Below are positions 23,625-30,363 of a stretch of 30,363 bases of DNA, one piece after another. The number at the start of each line of letters is the position of its first letter. Position 1 is the first letter of the stretch. Origin of the DNA: CAYRNC01 sp964425645 (GTDB taxonomy: Bacteria > Bacillota > Clostridia > Peptostreptococcales > Anaerovoracaceae); assembly GCA_964425645.1 (NCBI GenBank), contig CAYRNC010000015.1:1-30363 (forward strand), given 5' to 3'. The notes below the pieces were generated by a model. The model did not search any database. It worked only from the letters and a program-made list of their open reading frames with translations, and was not told the DNA's origin. A program made the translations under genes and the position numbers.

Positions 23625-24699
23625 AATAATTATTCATGATCCCCAGTTTAGCCAATAATTCCATCTGCCTATTAATATTTAACTTACGATATATCGAAGT
23701 AATATTTTTTTTAACTGATGGTACACTTATATAAAGTTCTTTCTCTATTTGTTCCCTGCTTTTGGCTTGGATAATATACTCAAGCACTTTTATTTCTACC
23801 GATGTCATTTGATACTGTTTTTCTAACCTTTTTACACACGCCCCGATTATTCCCGGCATATCGTACAGATTACAATAAAAAATACTCGTATTATTCTTTT
23901 TATTTTCTAATGGAAGGATTTCTATCATTCCCGGCATATTATTCAATTTATACAACGTTCTCATTGGGTCAAACCGATCAATACTCTCTGTTAATTTAAC
24001 AATTTCTTTTATACATTCTTGCAGGCTTTGTTTTAGATGTTTTAACAACATTCTTTTAAAAGTTTCGCTAATATAGTGGATATCCCCATTTTGATTCAAT
24101 ACTAAAGTTCCGGAAAAATTTGAGCCTGTTCCGACGGAATCATGAATGCTACCCTCATTTATTCTGTCCAAGCGGGCGCGATTGCTTAAATGCGGCTGTA
24201 AAAATTCAAACAATTTTTTTTCTTCATAATTGAAATCCTGCTTGGGGATCTTTCTGAATAATGAACAGATGCCATAGCTGTTTATTTCGGTCGGAAGAAT
24301 TATATTACACTCCAATGAACGATCAAACCCGGCCGATTCCATGAAACTCTTATAATACGTGCTGATCGTTCTTGTTTCATCAAACATATCAGAACTTCTC
24401 ATTATTACCGGGGATTTTTTTGCGAAAATAGGGAAAACGTCATCCTCTTTATAATAGGTTGATAGATATATTTGTTCAATATATTTATCCCACCCGATTT
24501 GACAAAAGGATTCAAGCTCATAACCGGTCTTTGTTTCCATAAAAAACAATATATTCCCAAAATCAAAATATAAGATTCCCTGAAGTTCCTCTAGAAAATG
24601 AACATATTTATCTGTCCCCCTTGAGGTATTGCTATATAAATCCAAAATTATCTGGTTCAAACCATCAATTTTTTGAACATATACCGGTAGTTCAGCCAT
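23623..24699 (-). CDS. LuxR-type transcriptional regulator with GAF-like sensor region
   Basis: A 358-residue regulator. The C-terminal 65 residues are a LuxR/FixJ helix-turn-helix (MTSVEIKVLEYIIQAKSREQIEKELYISVPSVKKNITSIYRKLNI). Residues about 30-180 look like a GAF-type ligand-binding domain; no receiver aspartate or ATPase motif is seen, so a small molecule is probably sensed directly. The frame begins at 24720, but the AAGGGGGA there is the ribosome site for ATG at 24697-24699, which I chose. It is the last gene of the mutase cluster, 85 bases after the HyuA-like gene, and is the natural candidate to control that operon. Confidence 0.82.
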   Translation of the reverse strand: MAELPVYVQKIDGLNQIILDLYSNTSRGTDKYVHFLEELQGILYFDFGNILFFMETKTGYELESFCQIGWDKYIEQIYLSTYYKEDDVFPIFAKKSPVIMRSSDMFDETRTISTYYKSFMESAGFDRSLECNIILPTEINSYGICSLFRKIPKQDFNYEEKKLFEFLQPHLSNRARLDRINEGSIHDSVGTGSNFSGTLVLNQNGDIHYISETFKRMLLKHLKQSLQECIKEIVKLTESIDRFDPMRTLYKLNNMPGMIEILPLENKKNNTSIFYCNLYDMPGIIGACVKRLEKQYQMTSVEIKVLEYIIQAKSREQIEKELYISVPSVKKNITSIYRKLNINRQMELLAKLGIMNNY

Positions 24700-24784
24700 T
24701 CCATTTATATCCCCCTTCATCAGTAAATAATAGTCGATATTAGGCCATATAATATGTATTGGATCTTTTCAAAGCTCATTCACT

Positions 24785-26407
24785 CTAAAGCTTTGTTGCT
24801 ATAGCCTTGGCTGTAATTCTCATTTCAATGAATCTTTTCTTCTTCCTTCCTTTATTATCCACCCAGTCGCTTACTACATCCTCTGCATTAATTGAAATGT
24901 TTACTGAAATTGCTCCCCGTTTTTTTGCTTTCCACTCAACATTCTCCCATAATTTAACGCGGGCATATTTTATCGCTTCACTTTTATTATGAAAAAAAAC
25001 TCGTTTTGACTGAAAGTATATAATAAATCCATGCTGATTTTCACCCGGTCTGATAATGGCTGATTCTGTTTCTTTAATTTTAGCAACAGCAGCGCCAATC
25101 GCATTTGCAATTTCGTAGTGTTCTGGGGTTATTAACCTAAGGTTATAGGTATCGGCTACTTTTTTAAACCAATTATACGCCGGCGCCCCTATGGCGACTA
25201 ATGCGAACCCGGTTTTTTGATATGGAAATATACACTGATTATAAATAATATTAATAATTTCTTCAATAGCCCTGCATACAAATTTCCCTTCATCCAATTG
25301 TCCTTTAGCGGCTATTTTTGAAATTGCTTTCATAGAAGATTGATAATTCCATTTACGGAATTCTCCGGTTGCATGCAAAAGATCCGTGGGGGTGACATGT
25401 AATTCTTTAATTTCAGAAGTATTTCTGCATGCAGGTAATACCCGCTCAGGCCCTATAATAAATTTATTATCCCGATTAATAATTTCACTGTCACCGCCAA
25501 GGCCAATAGTAGATATATCAATTGATCTCACCATCGTCTGCCAGTTGCCAATCCTCGCACCTTTTATTGACAGCGGAACAACATTATTTTTAACCAATAC
25601 AGTATCTGTCGTCGTTCCCCCCATATCGGCAATAATAGCATCGCCTATTCCGGTAAGATGCATTGCGCCAATAACACTGGCAACAGGTCCGGAAAGAATT
25701 GTTTCAATCGGTGTTTCGTAAATGCTGTCTATGATGGCCATACACCCGTCGCATTTGACTATATATGCCGGAGCTTTAATACCATGTTTATGTAATACAA
25801 ATACAATTGAATCAATAAAGGTTTCAATAATGGGCAATAGGCTTGCATTTAATGCAGCGGTAACCGCTCGTTCAAAAATACCAAGGTCTGTTGAAATTCT
25901 GTGACTGCAAACTACGGGGATGTTACTAAACTCCTTAATGATATTTTCAATCTCTATTTCATGTATGGGATTTCTAACGCTCATGAATCCGCATACTGCT
26001 ATAACCTTTATTCCATTTTCATTAAAAATACTAATGGCGTTTTTAACCTCATCACGATCTATAGGACATATTTCCCTTCCCTTAGGGCTTATCTTTCCCT
26101 TTACATAACAGGTACAAAATGCCGGAGTTCTTTCTTTTAATTCCTTACCGGTCACTATTAAACCTGTTTTTTGTCCCTTAACCTCTATTATTGCATTCGT
26201 GGCCAGTGTTGTAGAAATAACAACCCTTGAAATAGCTGAAAAGTTTTTACTAAAATCTAAGCTGGTTATACTGTTATCTATACCTTTTATTAGGTCACCA
26301 TGAGTGGTAAATGCCTTGGCTTTTGCCATAACACACCCGGTTTCTGAATTCAAAATTACTGAATCCGTATAGGTTCCCCCTGTATCAATACCCATTACAT
26401 ATTCCAT
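24785..26407 (-). CDS. HyuA-type ASKHA ATPase (hydantoinase/oxoprolinase family), possible mutase reactivase
   Basis: A 540-residue protein of the hydantoinase A/oxoprolinase family. Phosphate-1 motif DTGGTYTD is at residues 8-15 and the second, IIADMGGTTTDTVLV, at about residue 262; STTLATNAIIEVKGQKTGLIVT, FERAVTAALNASLLP and SGPVASVIGAMHL are family signatures. It is shorter than usual HyuA proteins (about 650-700) and has its own basic C-terminal region of about 75 residues. No HyuB partner is in the window, although HyuA hydrolases normally need one. Its gene follows the B12 mutase gene by 73 bases. Glutamate mutase has an ASKHA-fold partner (GlmL/MutL) that reactivates cobalamin, so a reactivase role is a reasonable inference; ATP-dependent ring opening remains possible. 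Confidence 0.82.
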   Translation of the reverse strand: MEYVMGIDTGGTYTDSVILNSETGCVMAKAKAFTTHGDLIKGIDNSITSLDFSKNFSAISRVVISTTLATNAIIEVKGQKTGLIVTGKELKERTPAFCTCYVKGKISPKGREICPIDRDEVKNAISIFNENGIKVIAVCGFMSVRNPIHEIEIENIIKEFSNIPVVCSHRISTDLGIFERAVTAALNASLLPIIETFIDSIVFVLHKHGIKAPAYIVKCDGCMAIIDSIYETPIETILSGPVASVIGAMHLTGIGDAIIADMGGTTTDTVLVKNNVVPLSIKGARIGNWQTMVRSIDISTIGLGGDSEIINRDNKFIIGPERVLPACRNTSEIKELHVTPTDLLHATGEFRKWNYQSSMKAISKIAAKGQLDEGKFVCRAIEEIINIIYNQCIFPYQKTGFALVAIGAPAYNWFKKVADTYNLRLITPEHYEIANAIGAAVAKIKETESAIIRPGENQHGFIIYFQSKRVFFHNKSEAIKYARVKLWENVEWKAKKRGAISVNISINAEDVVSDWVDNKGRKKKRFIEMRITAKAIATKL

Positions 26408-26441
26408 ATCTAATTCCCCTAGGATTTGTTTAAAAGACTAT

Positions 26442-26457
26442 ACCGCCAAATGGCGGC
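26442..26457 (-). other. Small hairpin between mutase and HyuA-like genes
   Basis: GCCGCC-ATTT-GGCGGT on the minus strand, in the 73-base gap. No T-run follows directly (ATAGTCTTTT), so it is more likely an mRNA-stability or processing element than a terminator. Confidence 0.4.
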
Positions 26458-26480
26458 ATAATCTGTTTATCTTTGCTTTA

Positions 26481-28235
26481 TTATGACCCTACTACAAGTT
26501 TTTCAATAAGTGACTCTACAGTCTGGGCTGTATGAACCCCCAGTTCCTCGACTAAGCCTGTCACATCAACCGGTACTTCTTCCCCTTCAAGAATGCCATT
26601 TAGCACTCCTCCGACATAAAAATTATAATCTTTAGATCTGTATTCTGCTAATTGAATAATTTCTTTCATATAGTTCAACACCTGCCCATTATGAAGACTA
26701 ATGCAAATATCTCTGATTCCTGCCTCATCTGCAAGGTCAAGCACATCGATGGGATCCAATCCTACTCCCCCATCCACAATGTCTGAACCTAAGCCTGCCA
26801 GGACACCGATTACAACAAATTTACCGTACCAGTGTGCATCAGCAGAAGCAACCAACAGTTTTTTATTCTTTATTCTATGAAGATCATGCATAGTTTTGAC
26901 TTTTCTAAGTATGGAGTTTTTTTGTTCTATGCAATTTTTGGCCATCGATGTAGGGATAAACGGAACAACACTACCATCAGAGGCTTTGCGCGAATGAAAA
27001 AGTTCCTCAAGTCTTGATGGATCTATTCTTTTTAAAACAAGCAATAATTCTAACGGATTATTTATATCAATTCCCGCCTCTTTAAATCCGTTTAATATAT
27101 TATTGAAAAATTTATAACCCTCTTCAATGATAATGTCACTCATTTTTAGTATCGGTGTAAAATCAATTAAATCCATCAATTCAACTGCTTTACCTGCTGC
27201 ACGCTGTGCAGCTGCATGAATATTACCGATTCCTTCCGGTGTAGGTACAGTTACCTTCTCGGTGATCGGTATTGGTAAAATTGCTGTACCTGTATTGAAT
27301 TTCTTTTCCACTAGAATCATCATTAATACTTCCGGGATTAAAAATCCATAGTTGGCTTCTAAATCATGATCCCAGTGGCTAAGACAGTCACTGAATATGT
27401 AGCTGCACCCGGGCTGATCATGTTCCTTTAGTATTTCGGATGCTGCTAACCAAAATGCCATTTTAGGCAATATCCTGTCCAGCATCTGCCCAAAACTGCA
27501 CGCATAGCGTGCATTGCATAAATCACTGACAATATATTTTTCCAATCTCGCATATCCGAGATAAGATGTAATGTCAAGAAAATATGATGGGATTCCATCA
27601 TCCATATAGGAGTCAATTACGAACTTATCATCCTTTTTTGATGCTACCATGCCTAAGGCTTTTATAACCTCTGAAAGGTGATAAACATCATCACCCACAC
27701 CCGGATAATCCCATACGTACTGTGAAAAAACCCCAAGATAGCTAGAGCCGACCTTTATTGAATTTTCGGTCGTAAATACTGCATTAGGTCCCATGTGCCA
27801 ATCTTCGAAACATGGTTGAATAGATGCAGCATCTGCAATTCTTTGCCAATCCTCCTCCTTATCGAGTATGAAGCTGGTTCCCTTAGAGGATAAATCCCTA
27901 AATTCTTTGGGCACCGCAGTTTGAACACTAGGAATAATCATATGACAGTCCAATACAGTGCCGTTCTTTTCTTTGAGGCTTTCAAGATACTGAAGACCCT
28001 TTATCTGATCCTCAACAGAAGCAAGCCCCATTATCGTTCGCCAAACAATTTTACCTTCCCCTATTTTTTTCATTCTCATATCTACTTCGCTGGTATAACC
28101 GTTATCCCTGCAATAGCGACTAATCCCAGCAACAACGGATGCACCACGAGATTTACCTTCAGCATGTAAACTATGCCAGTCCGGTAAATTTTTTGGTACC
28201 AGACCAAGTAAATATTCTTTTTCCGTCTGATCCAT
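26481..28235 (-). CDS. Cobalamin-dependent mutase, glutamate-mutase E-like barrel fused to S-like B12 domain
   Basis: A 584-residue single-chain B12 enzyme. Residues 458-584 are a GlmS/MutS-like cobalamin domain: Asp466-Ala-His468-x-x-Gly471 is the DxHxxG motif whose His ligates cobalt in base-off enzymes, followed by DICISLHNGQ (compare SSLYGQG) and FYVGGVLNG (compare LFVGGNIVVG). Residues about 30-430 resemble the glutamate mutase E barrel, best at TPEGIGNIHAAAQRAAGKAVELM and in the following IIEEGYKFFNNIL. In classical glutamate mutase these are two proteins. I cannot find counterparts of the arginine-rich segment that holds glutamate, so the substrate may differ. ATG has GAGAGGG upstream. 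By family it should run an adenosylcobalamin radical carbon-skeleton rearrangement. Neighbours: winged-helix-like gene upstream, HyuA-like gene downstream. Confidence 0.82.
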   Translation of the reverse strand: MDQTEKEYLLGLVPKNLPDWHSLHAEGKSRGASVVAGISRYCRDNGYTSEVDMRMKKIGEGKIVWRTIMGLASVEDQIKGLQYLESLKEKNGTVLDCHMIIPSVQTAVPKEFRDLSSKGTSFILDKEEDWQRIADAASIQPCFEDWHMGPNAVFTTENSIKVGSSYLGVFSQYVWDYPGVGDDVYHLSEVIKALGMVASKKDDKFVIDSYMDDGIPSYFLDITSYLGYARLEKYIVSDLCNARYACSFGQMLDRILPKMAFWLAASEILKEHDQPGCSYIFSDCLSHWDHDLEANYGFLIPEVLMMILVEKKFNTGTAILPIPITEKVTVPTPEGIGNIHAAAQRAAGKAVELMDLIDFTPILKMSDIIIEEGYKFFNNILNGFKEAGIDINNPLELLLVLKRIDPSRLEELFHSRKASDGSVVPFIPTSMAKNCIEQKNSILRKVKTMHDLHRIKNKKLLVASADAHWYGKFVVIGVLAGLGSDIVDGGVGLDPIDVLDLADEAGIRDICISLHNGQVLNYMKEIIQLAEYRSKDYNFYVGGVLNGILEGEEVPVDVTGLVEELGVHTAQTVESLIEKLVVGS

Positions 28236-28304
28236 TTTAACCCTCTCTTCCAGCCCTCATTATTGATATTTATAGGTCAAGCATATTAGTACAGTCTAAA
28301 GATT

Positions 28305-28583
28305 TTAGTTTCCATACTCCGGGAGATATTTTTTGTTTTGCAGTCCAAAATCGGTAATTTTATAAGTTACATTTAATTCCCCATTGTTATCAAAGCTTAT
28401 ATCATCAGCCTCAAGCATGCGAACACTACAAAATGCAAATATGTAATTCTCAATAATTGATTTTTTGAAAATCTTTTCACCGTAATAATCCTTATTCAAA
28501 TCACGCATTATATCCTCAATCCTAAATCCTTTCTTATTATCTATCGCATATTTCAGGATCCCCGTTTTTAATGGCAACGTCAT
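28305..28583 (-). CDS. Small winged-helix-like protein of unknown function
   Basis: A 92-residue protein with a perfect AAAGGAGG ribosome site, 19 bases after the EamA gene and 69 before the mutase gene. The order of predicted elements (helix LKTGILKYAI, helix FRIEDIMRDLN, helix KKSIIENYIFAFCSVRMLEADDI, then a hairpin ending YKITDFGLQNKKYL) resembles small winged-helix proteins in which ITDFG opens the last strand. No family is recognised with certainty. It may regulate the operon or be an accessory factor of the mutase. Confidence 0.65.
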   Translation of the reverse strand: MTLPLKTGILKYAIDNKKGFRIEDIMRDLNKDYYGEKIFKKSIIENYIFAFCSVRMLEADDISFDNNGELNVTYKITDFGLQNKKYLPEYGN

Positions 28584-28602
28584 GTTATTACCTCCTTTAC
28601 AC

Positions 28603-29652
28603 CTATAAATCCCTTAAATCAAGCAATTCTGATGGTTTAGCAATGATAAGTATTACTCCAATAACAACAACAATAGCCCCTACAATTCCTGTTGAAGTCA
28701 CCGAATATGCATACAAACCTAGTCCCGCAAACGCAAAGCCCACCGGAATTGACCAAATCGGATTTGTGTTGAGTATCGCGGCTCCTCTGGCCGCTCCAAG
28801 ATAAGAATATGCAACATATATCGTTGAATATTCAATAGCCATAACAAGGCCTGTGATTAATAACAGCAATAACACTGCTGAATTTGTAAAAGCGATCTCC
28901 AAAATCGTGTGATACAATTTCATGTTCCCAGTGCCTAAACAAATAATAATGGCTAGCAATTCTTCAAAAAAGGCACCGCCCAGACATCTGTATAATCCGC
29001 AGCATTGAACAGGATCGGAGCAATCAGCCGCATGGGCTACTAATACCGCTTCAATGGAAAATGCGAACGGGCAAACAAAGGCTATGGCAACGCCAAGATA
29101 GAAATTTGGCAAAGCCTCCGGCGGTGCCCAAACTGCAATCAGTACACCCGTACACGCAACAACAATACCTACAACCATACGAACTTTAAATTTCTCTCTT
29201 AAAAAAACTCTTGCCCCTACAGCCGTAACAATTGGTATTAATGCAAAAATAGCATATGTAACTGTCGCACCAGCAAGAGGTACGGCACCGACAAGACAAG
29301 TTGTAGCAATTGCTCCTCCAAACAGGCCGCAAAGCAATACTATTCTAGATGCTTTAAAATTCCATAACCGACGATAGTCCTTTAAGGTATTCCCTGTAAT
29401 TATAGTATAAAGAATTAACATAATTCCGGCAGAACCTTCGCATATTCCAAGCAGGGTTAAAACCATAATTGCTACACTGATACCGCTCACACCGGTCTCT
29501 AACGATACTATATCTTGTGCCATGGCATTTGTAATGCCATAAATTACAACTGTTATAGCCGTAACAATTCCCGCTGCAATTCCTTTGTAAACAAATTTCA
29601 TTCTTTTATTATGATACGCTTCTTGTGCTAATGGATCTACTATCTGATTCAT
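28603..29652 (-). CDS. EamA-family permease of the mutase operon
   Basis: A 349-residue inner-membrane protein with about ten hydrophobic helices in two halves, matching the drug/metabolite transporter superfamily (first half ends AIFALIPIVTAVGARVFLREKFKVRMV; second half contains YSYLGAARGAAILNTNPIWSIPVGFAFAG). The frame opens at 29667, but the GGAGGTG in its second codons serves ATG at 29650-29652, the chosen start. It is more diverged than the EamA protein at 19399 and shares little with it by eye. Position after the cupin and before the mutase suggests it carries the substrate or product of the pathway. Confidence 0.83.
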   Translation of the reverse strand: MNQIVDPLAQEAYHNKRMKFVYKGIAAGIVTAITVVIYGITNAMAQDIVSLETGVSGISVAIMVLTLLGICEGSAGIMLILYTIITGNTLKDYRRLWNFKASRIVLLCGLFGGAIATTCLVGAVPLAGATVTYAIFALIPIVTAVGARVFLREKFKVRMVVGIVVACTGVLIAVWAPPEALPNFYLGVAIAFVCPFAFSIEAVLVAHAADCSDPVQCCGLYRCLGGAFFEELLAIIICLGTGNMKLYHTILEIAFTNSAVLLLLLITGLVMAIEYSTIYVAYSYLGAARGAAILNTNPIWSIPVGFAFAGLGLYAYSVTSTGIVGAIVVVIGVILIIAKPSELLDLRDL

Positions 29653-29690
29653 GAATGGCACCTCCATTTAATATTTTTCAGTGATGGTAT

Positions 29691-30047
29691 CTAACGCCAA
29701 TGGGGATATGTTACGAATGCGAATTTGGAATATTCTTCGGAGCTCCAAATTATTGTTTTGTTCTTTTCTTGAGGAATATAAATTACATCATCTTTTTCAA
29801 AATTCAATGTTAAATTGGTAAGAGTATCAGTTAACTTAATCGTTCCCTCAAGACAAAGGCATATTGCACCATCATCGCCATATTCGAATTCGATACCCTT
29901 TGATGGATAAACCTCCGCAAGTCCAAAAGTAAAAGGGAGACCATAGTTTTTCCCGATAGTATCGTCAATGTGGAATCTATTTCCGCTCCCGGTATCAAGA
30001 AACTCCATGTTGATACTGTTTTTTTTGATATGAATTATCCTGTCCAT
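29691..30047 (-). CDS. EutQ-like cupin-domain protein
   Basis: A 118-residue single-domain cupin. The barrel strands are visible in YGDDGAICLCLEGTIKLTD and FEKDDVIYIPQEKNKTIIWSS, and the ending KFAFVTYPHWR closely recalls the ...YVTYPxxW end of EutQ of the ethanolamine utilisation cluster. The usual metal-binding histidine pair of the first cupin motif is missing (EYGDDGAIC), so enzymatic metal chemistry is doubtful. It is the first gene of the operon; ATG at 30047 has AGGAGG 13 bases upstream and an AAGG nearer. No other eut gene is present. Confidence 0.72.
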   Translation of the reverse strand: MDRIIHIKKNSINMEFLDTGSGNRFHIDDTIGKNYGLPFTFGLAEVYPSKGIEFEYGDDGAICLCLEGTIKLTDTLTNLTLNFEKDDVIYIPQEKNKTIIWSSEEYSKFAFVTYPHWR

Positions 30048-30363
30048 TTACCTTACAACACCTCCTAAACGACATGTTTTCCTATTAATAACTAGATTAA
30101 CCTTCTATAATATTTGCGTTAATACGTATGAAGGTTTCCACATAAGTATAGTGGTATAATCGTCTCAATAATAGGTGACTATCGGCTAAGTATCCCCAAT
30201 TCATAAAAATATAGTTTTAGTTACATACAATGTAAAATTGTGGTCCCAATGTCCATAATATAAACCTTATAGAATATAACCGCGAAAAAATGATGCAAGC
30301 ATAAAAGTAATTAGAATATAACCAGTAGCGGGAAAATCAAAAATATCTAATGTTTGTTTAATA
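30048..30363. promoter_or_regulatory. Upstream region of the mutase operon, no gene
   Basis: AT-rich. On the minus strand TTGAGA (about 30162-30167) could be the -35 of the cupin operon, but the -10 17 bases later (TTATGT) is poor, which would fit a promoter needing an activator. On the plus strand TGGTATAAT (30152-30160) is a good extended -10 pointing out of the window. The repeat copy B lies between them. A 12-base direct repeat TAGAATATAACC occurs at 30270-30281 and 30312-30323. I see no cobalamin riboswitch. Confidence 0.45.
30158..30182 (-). repeat. 25-base repeat, copy B (upstream of the mutase operon)
   Basis: Matches 16837-16861 at 22 of 25 positions with the identical core ATAGGTGACTAT. 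On the minus strand the core's dyad is centred about eight bases upstream of TTGAGA, a possible -35, the usual place for a class II activator site. Confidence 0.55.

Noticed and set aside
30048..30363. Cobalamin riboswitch before the B12 mutase operon
   Set aside because: No B12-box-like sequence (GCCACTG) is found on either strand in this interval.
1..30363. CRISPR array, tRNA or rRNA genes, insertion sequences
   Set aside because: No regularly spaced repeats, no cloverleaf or rRNA-like conserved stretches and no transposase motifs were seen on reading both strands.

Overview
The window looks like a draft-assembly segment from an anaerobic, low-to-mid GC Gram-positive bacterium of the Clostridia type. 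It has a tRNA-sensing T-box leader, an ArgR/AhrC-type ARG box, ScpAB next to a DacF-type carboxypeptidase, strong GGAGG ribosome binding sites, DAP-lysine genes, and two 10-N scaffold gaps inside arginine genes. Every gene I can support is on the minus strand, so transcription runs from high to low coordinates. I assign no genus.

Region by region, high to low coordinates. (1) 23606-30363 is an AT-rich accessory operon: EutQ-like cupin, EamA permease, small winged-helix-like protein, a cobalamin-dependent mutase in which a glutamate-mutase E-like barrel and an S-like B12 domain are one polypeptide, a HyuA-type ASKHA ATPase without a HyuB partner, and a LuxR-type regulator. This is the best candidate for an undescribed pathway. 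(2) 20405-23493: a secreted lytic transglycosylase, then a sodium:solute symporter behind a complete T-box whose specifier reads best as UAC (Tyr). (3) 17168-20334: an EamA permease and dapB-lysA. (4) 15947-17160: a GIY-YIG nuclease-like gene and a gene-poor stretch. (5) 11250-15699: the argC-argJ-argB-argD operon, with a promoter overlapped by an ARG box. (6) 7599-11244: scpA-scpB, a D,D-carboxypeptidase and a PyrK-like flavin/iron-sulfur protein. (7) 96-7522: a sigma-54 activator followed by a catabolic operon (ureohydrolase, one-helix membrane protein, NCS1 permease, iron alcohol dehydrogenase, C-N hydrolase, nitrilase), with a -24/-12 promoter, three activator-type palindromes and a strong terminator at the end.

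Working together: the sigma-54 operon can import a nitrogen compound and strip its nitrogen as urea, ammonia or carboxylate, with the dehydrogenase disposing of a carbonyl or alcohol intermediate. The mutase operon probably imports or exports an organic acid or amino acid and rearranges its carbon skeleton by a radical B12 reaction, the HyuA-like ATPase being either a mutase reactivase or an independent ATP-dependent hydrolase. The substrate of neither operon can be read from the sequence. The remaining genes are ordinary arginine, lysine, chromosome-segregation and cell-wall functions.
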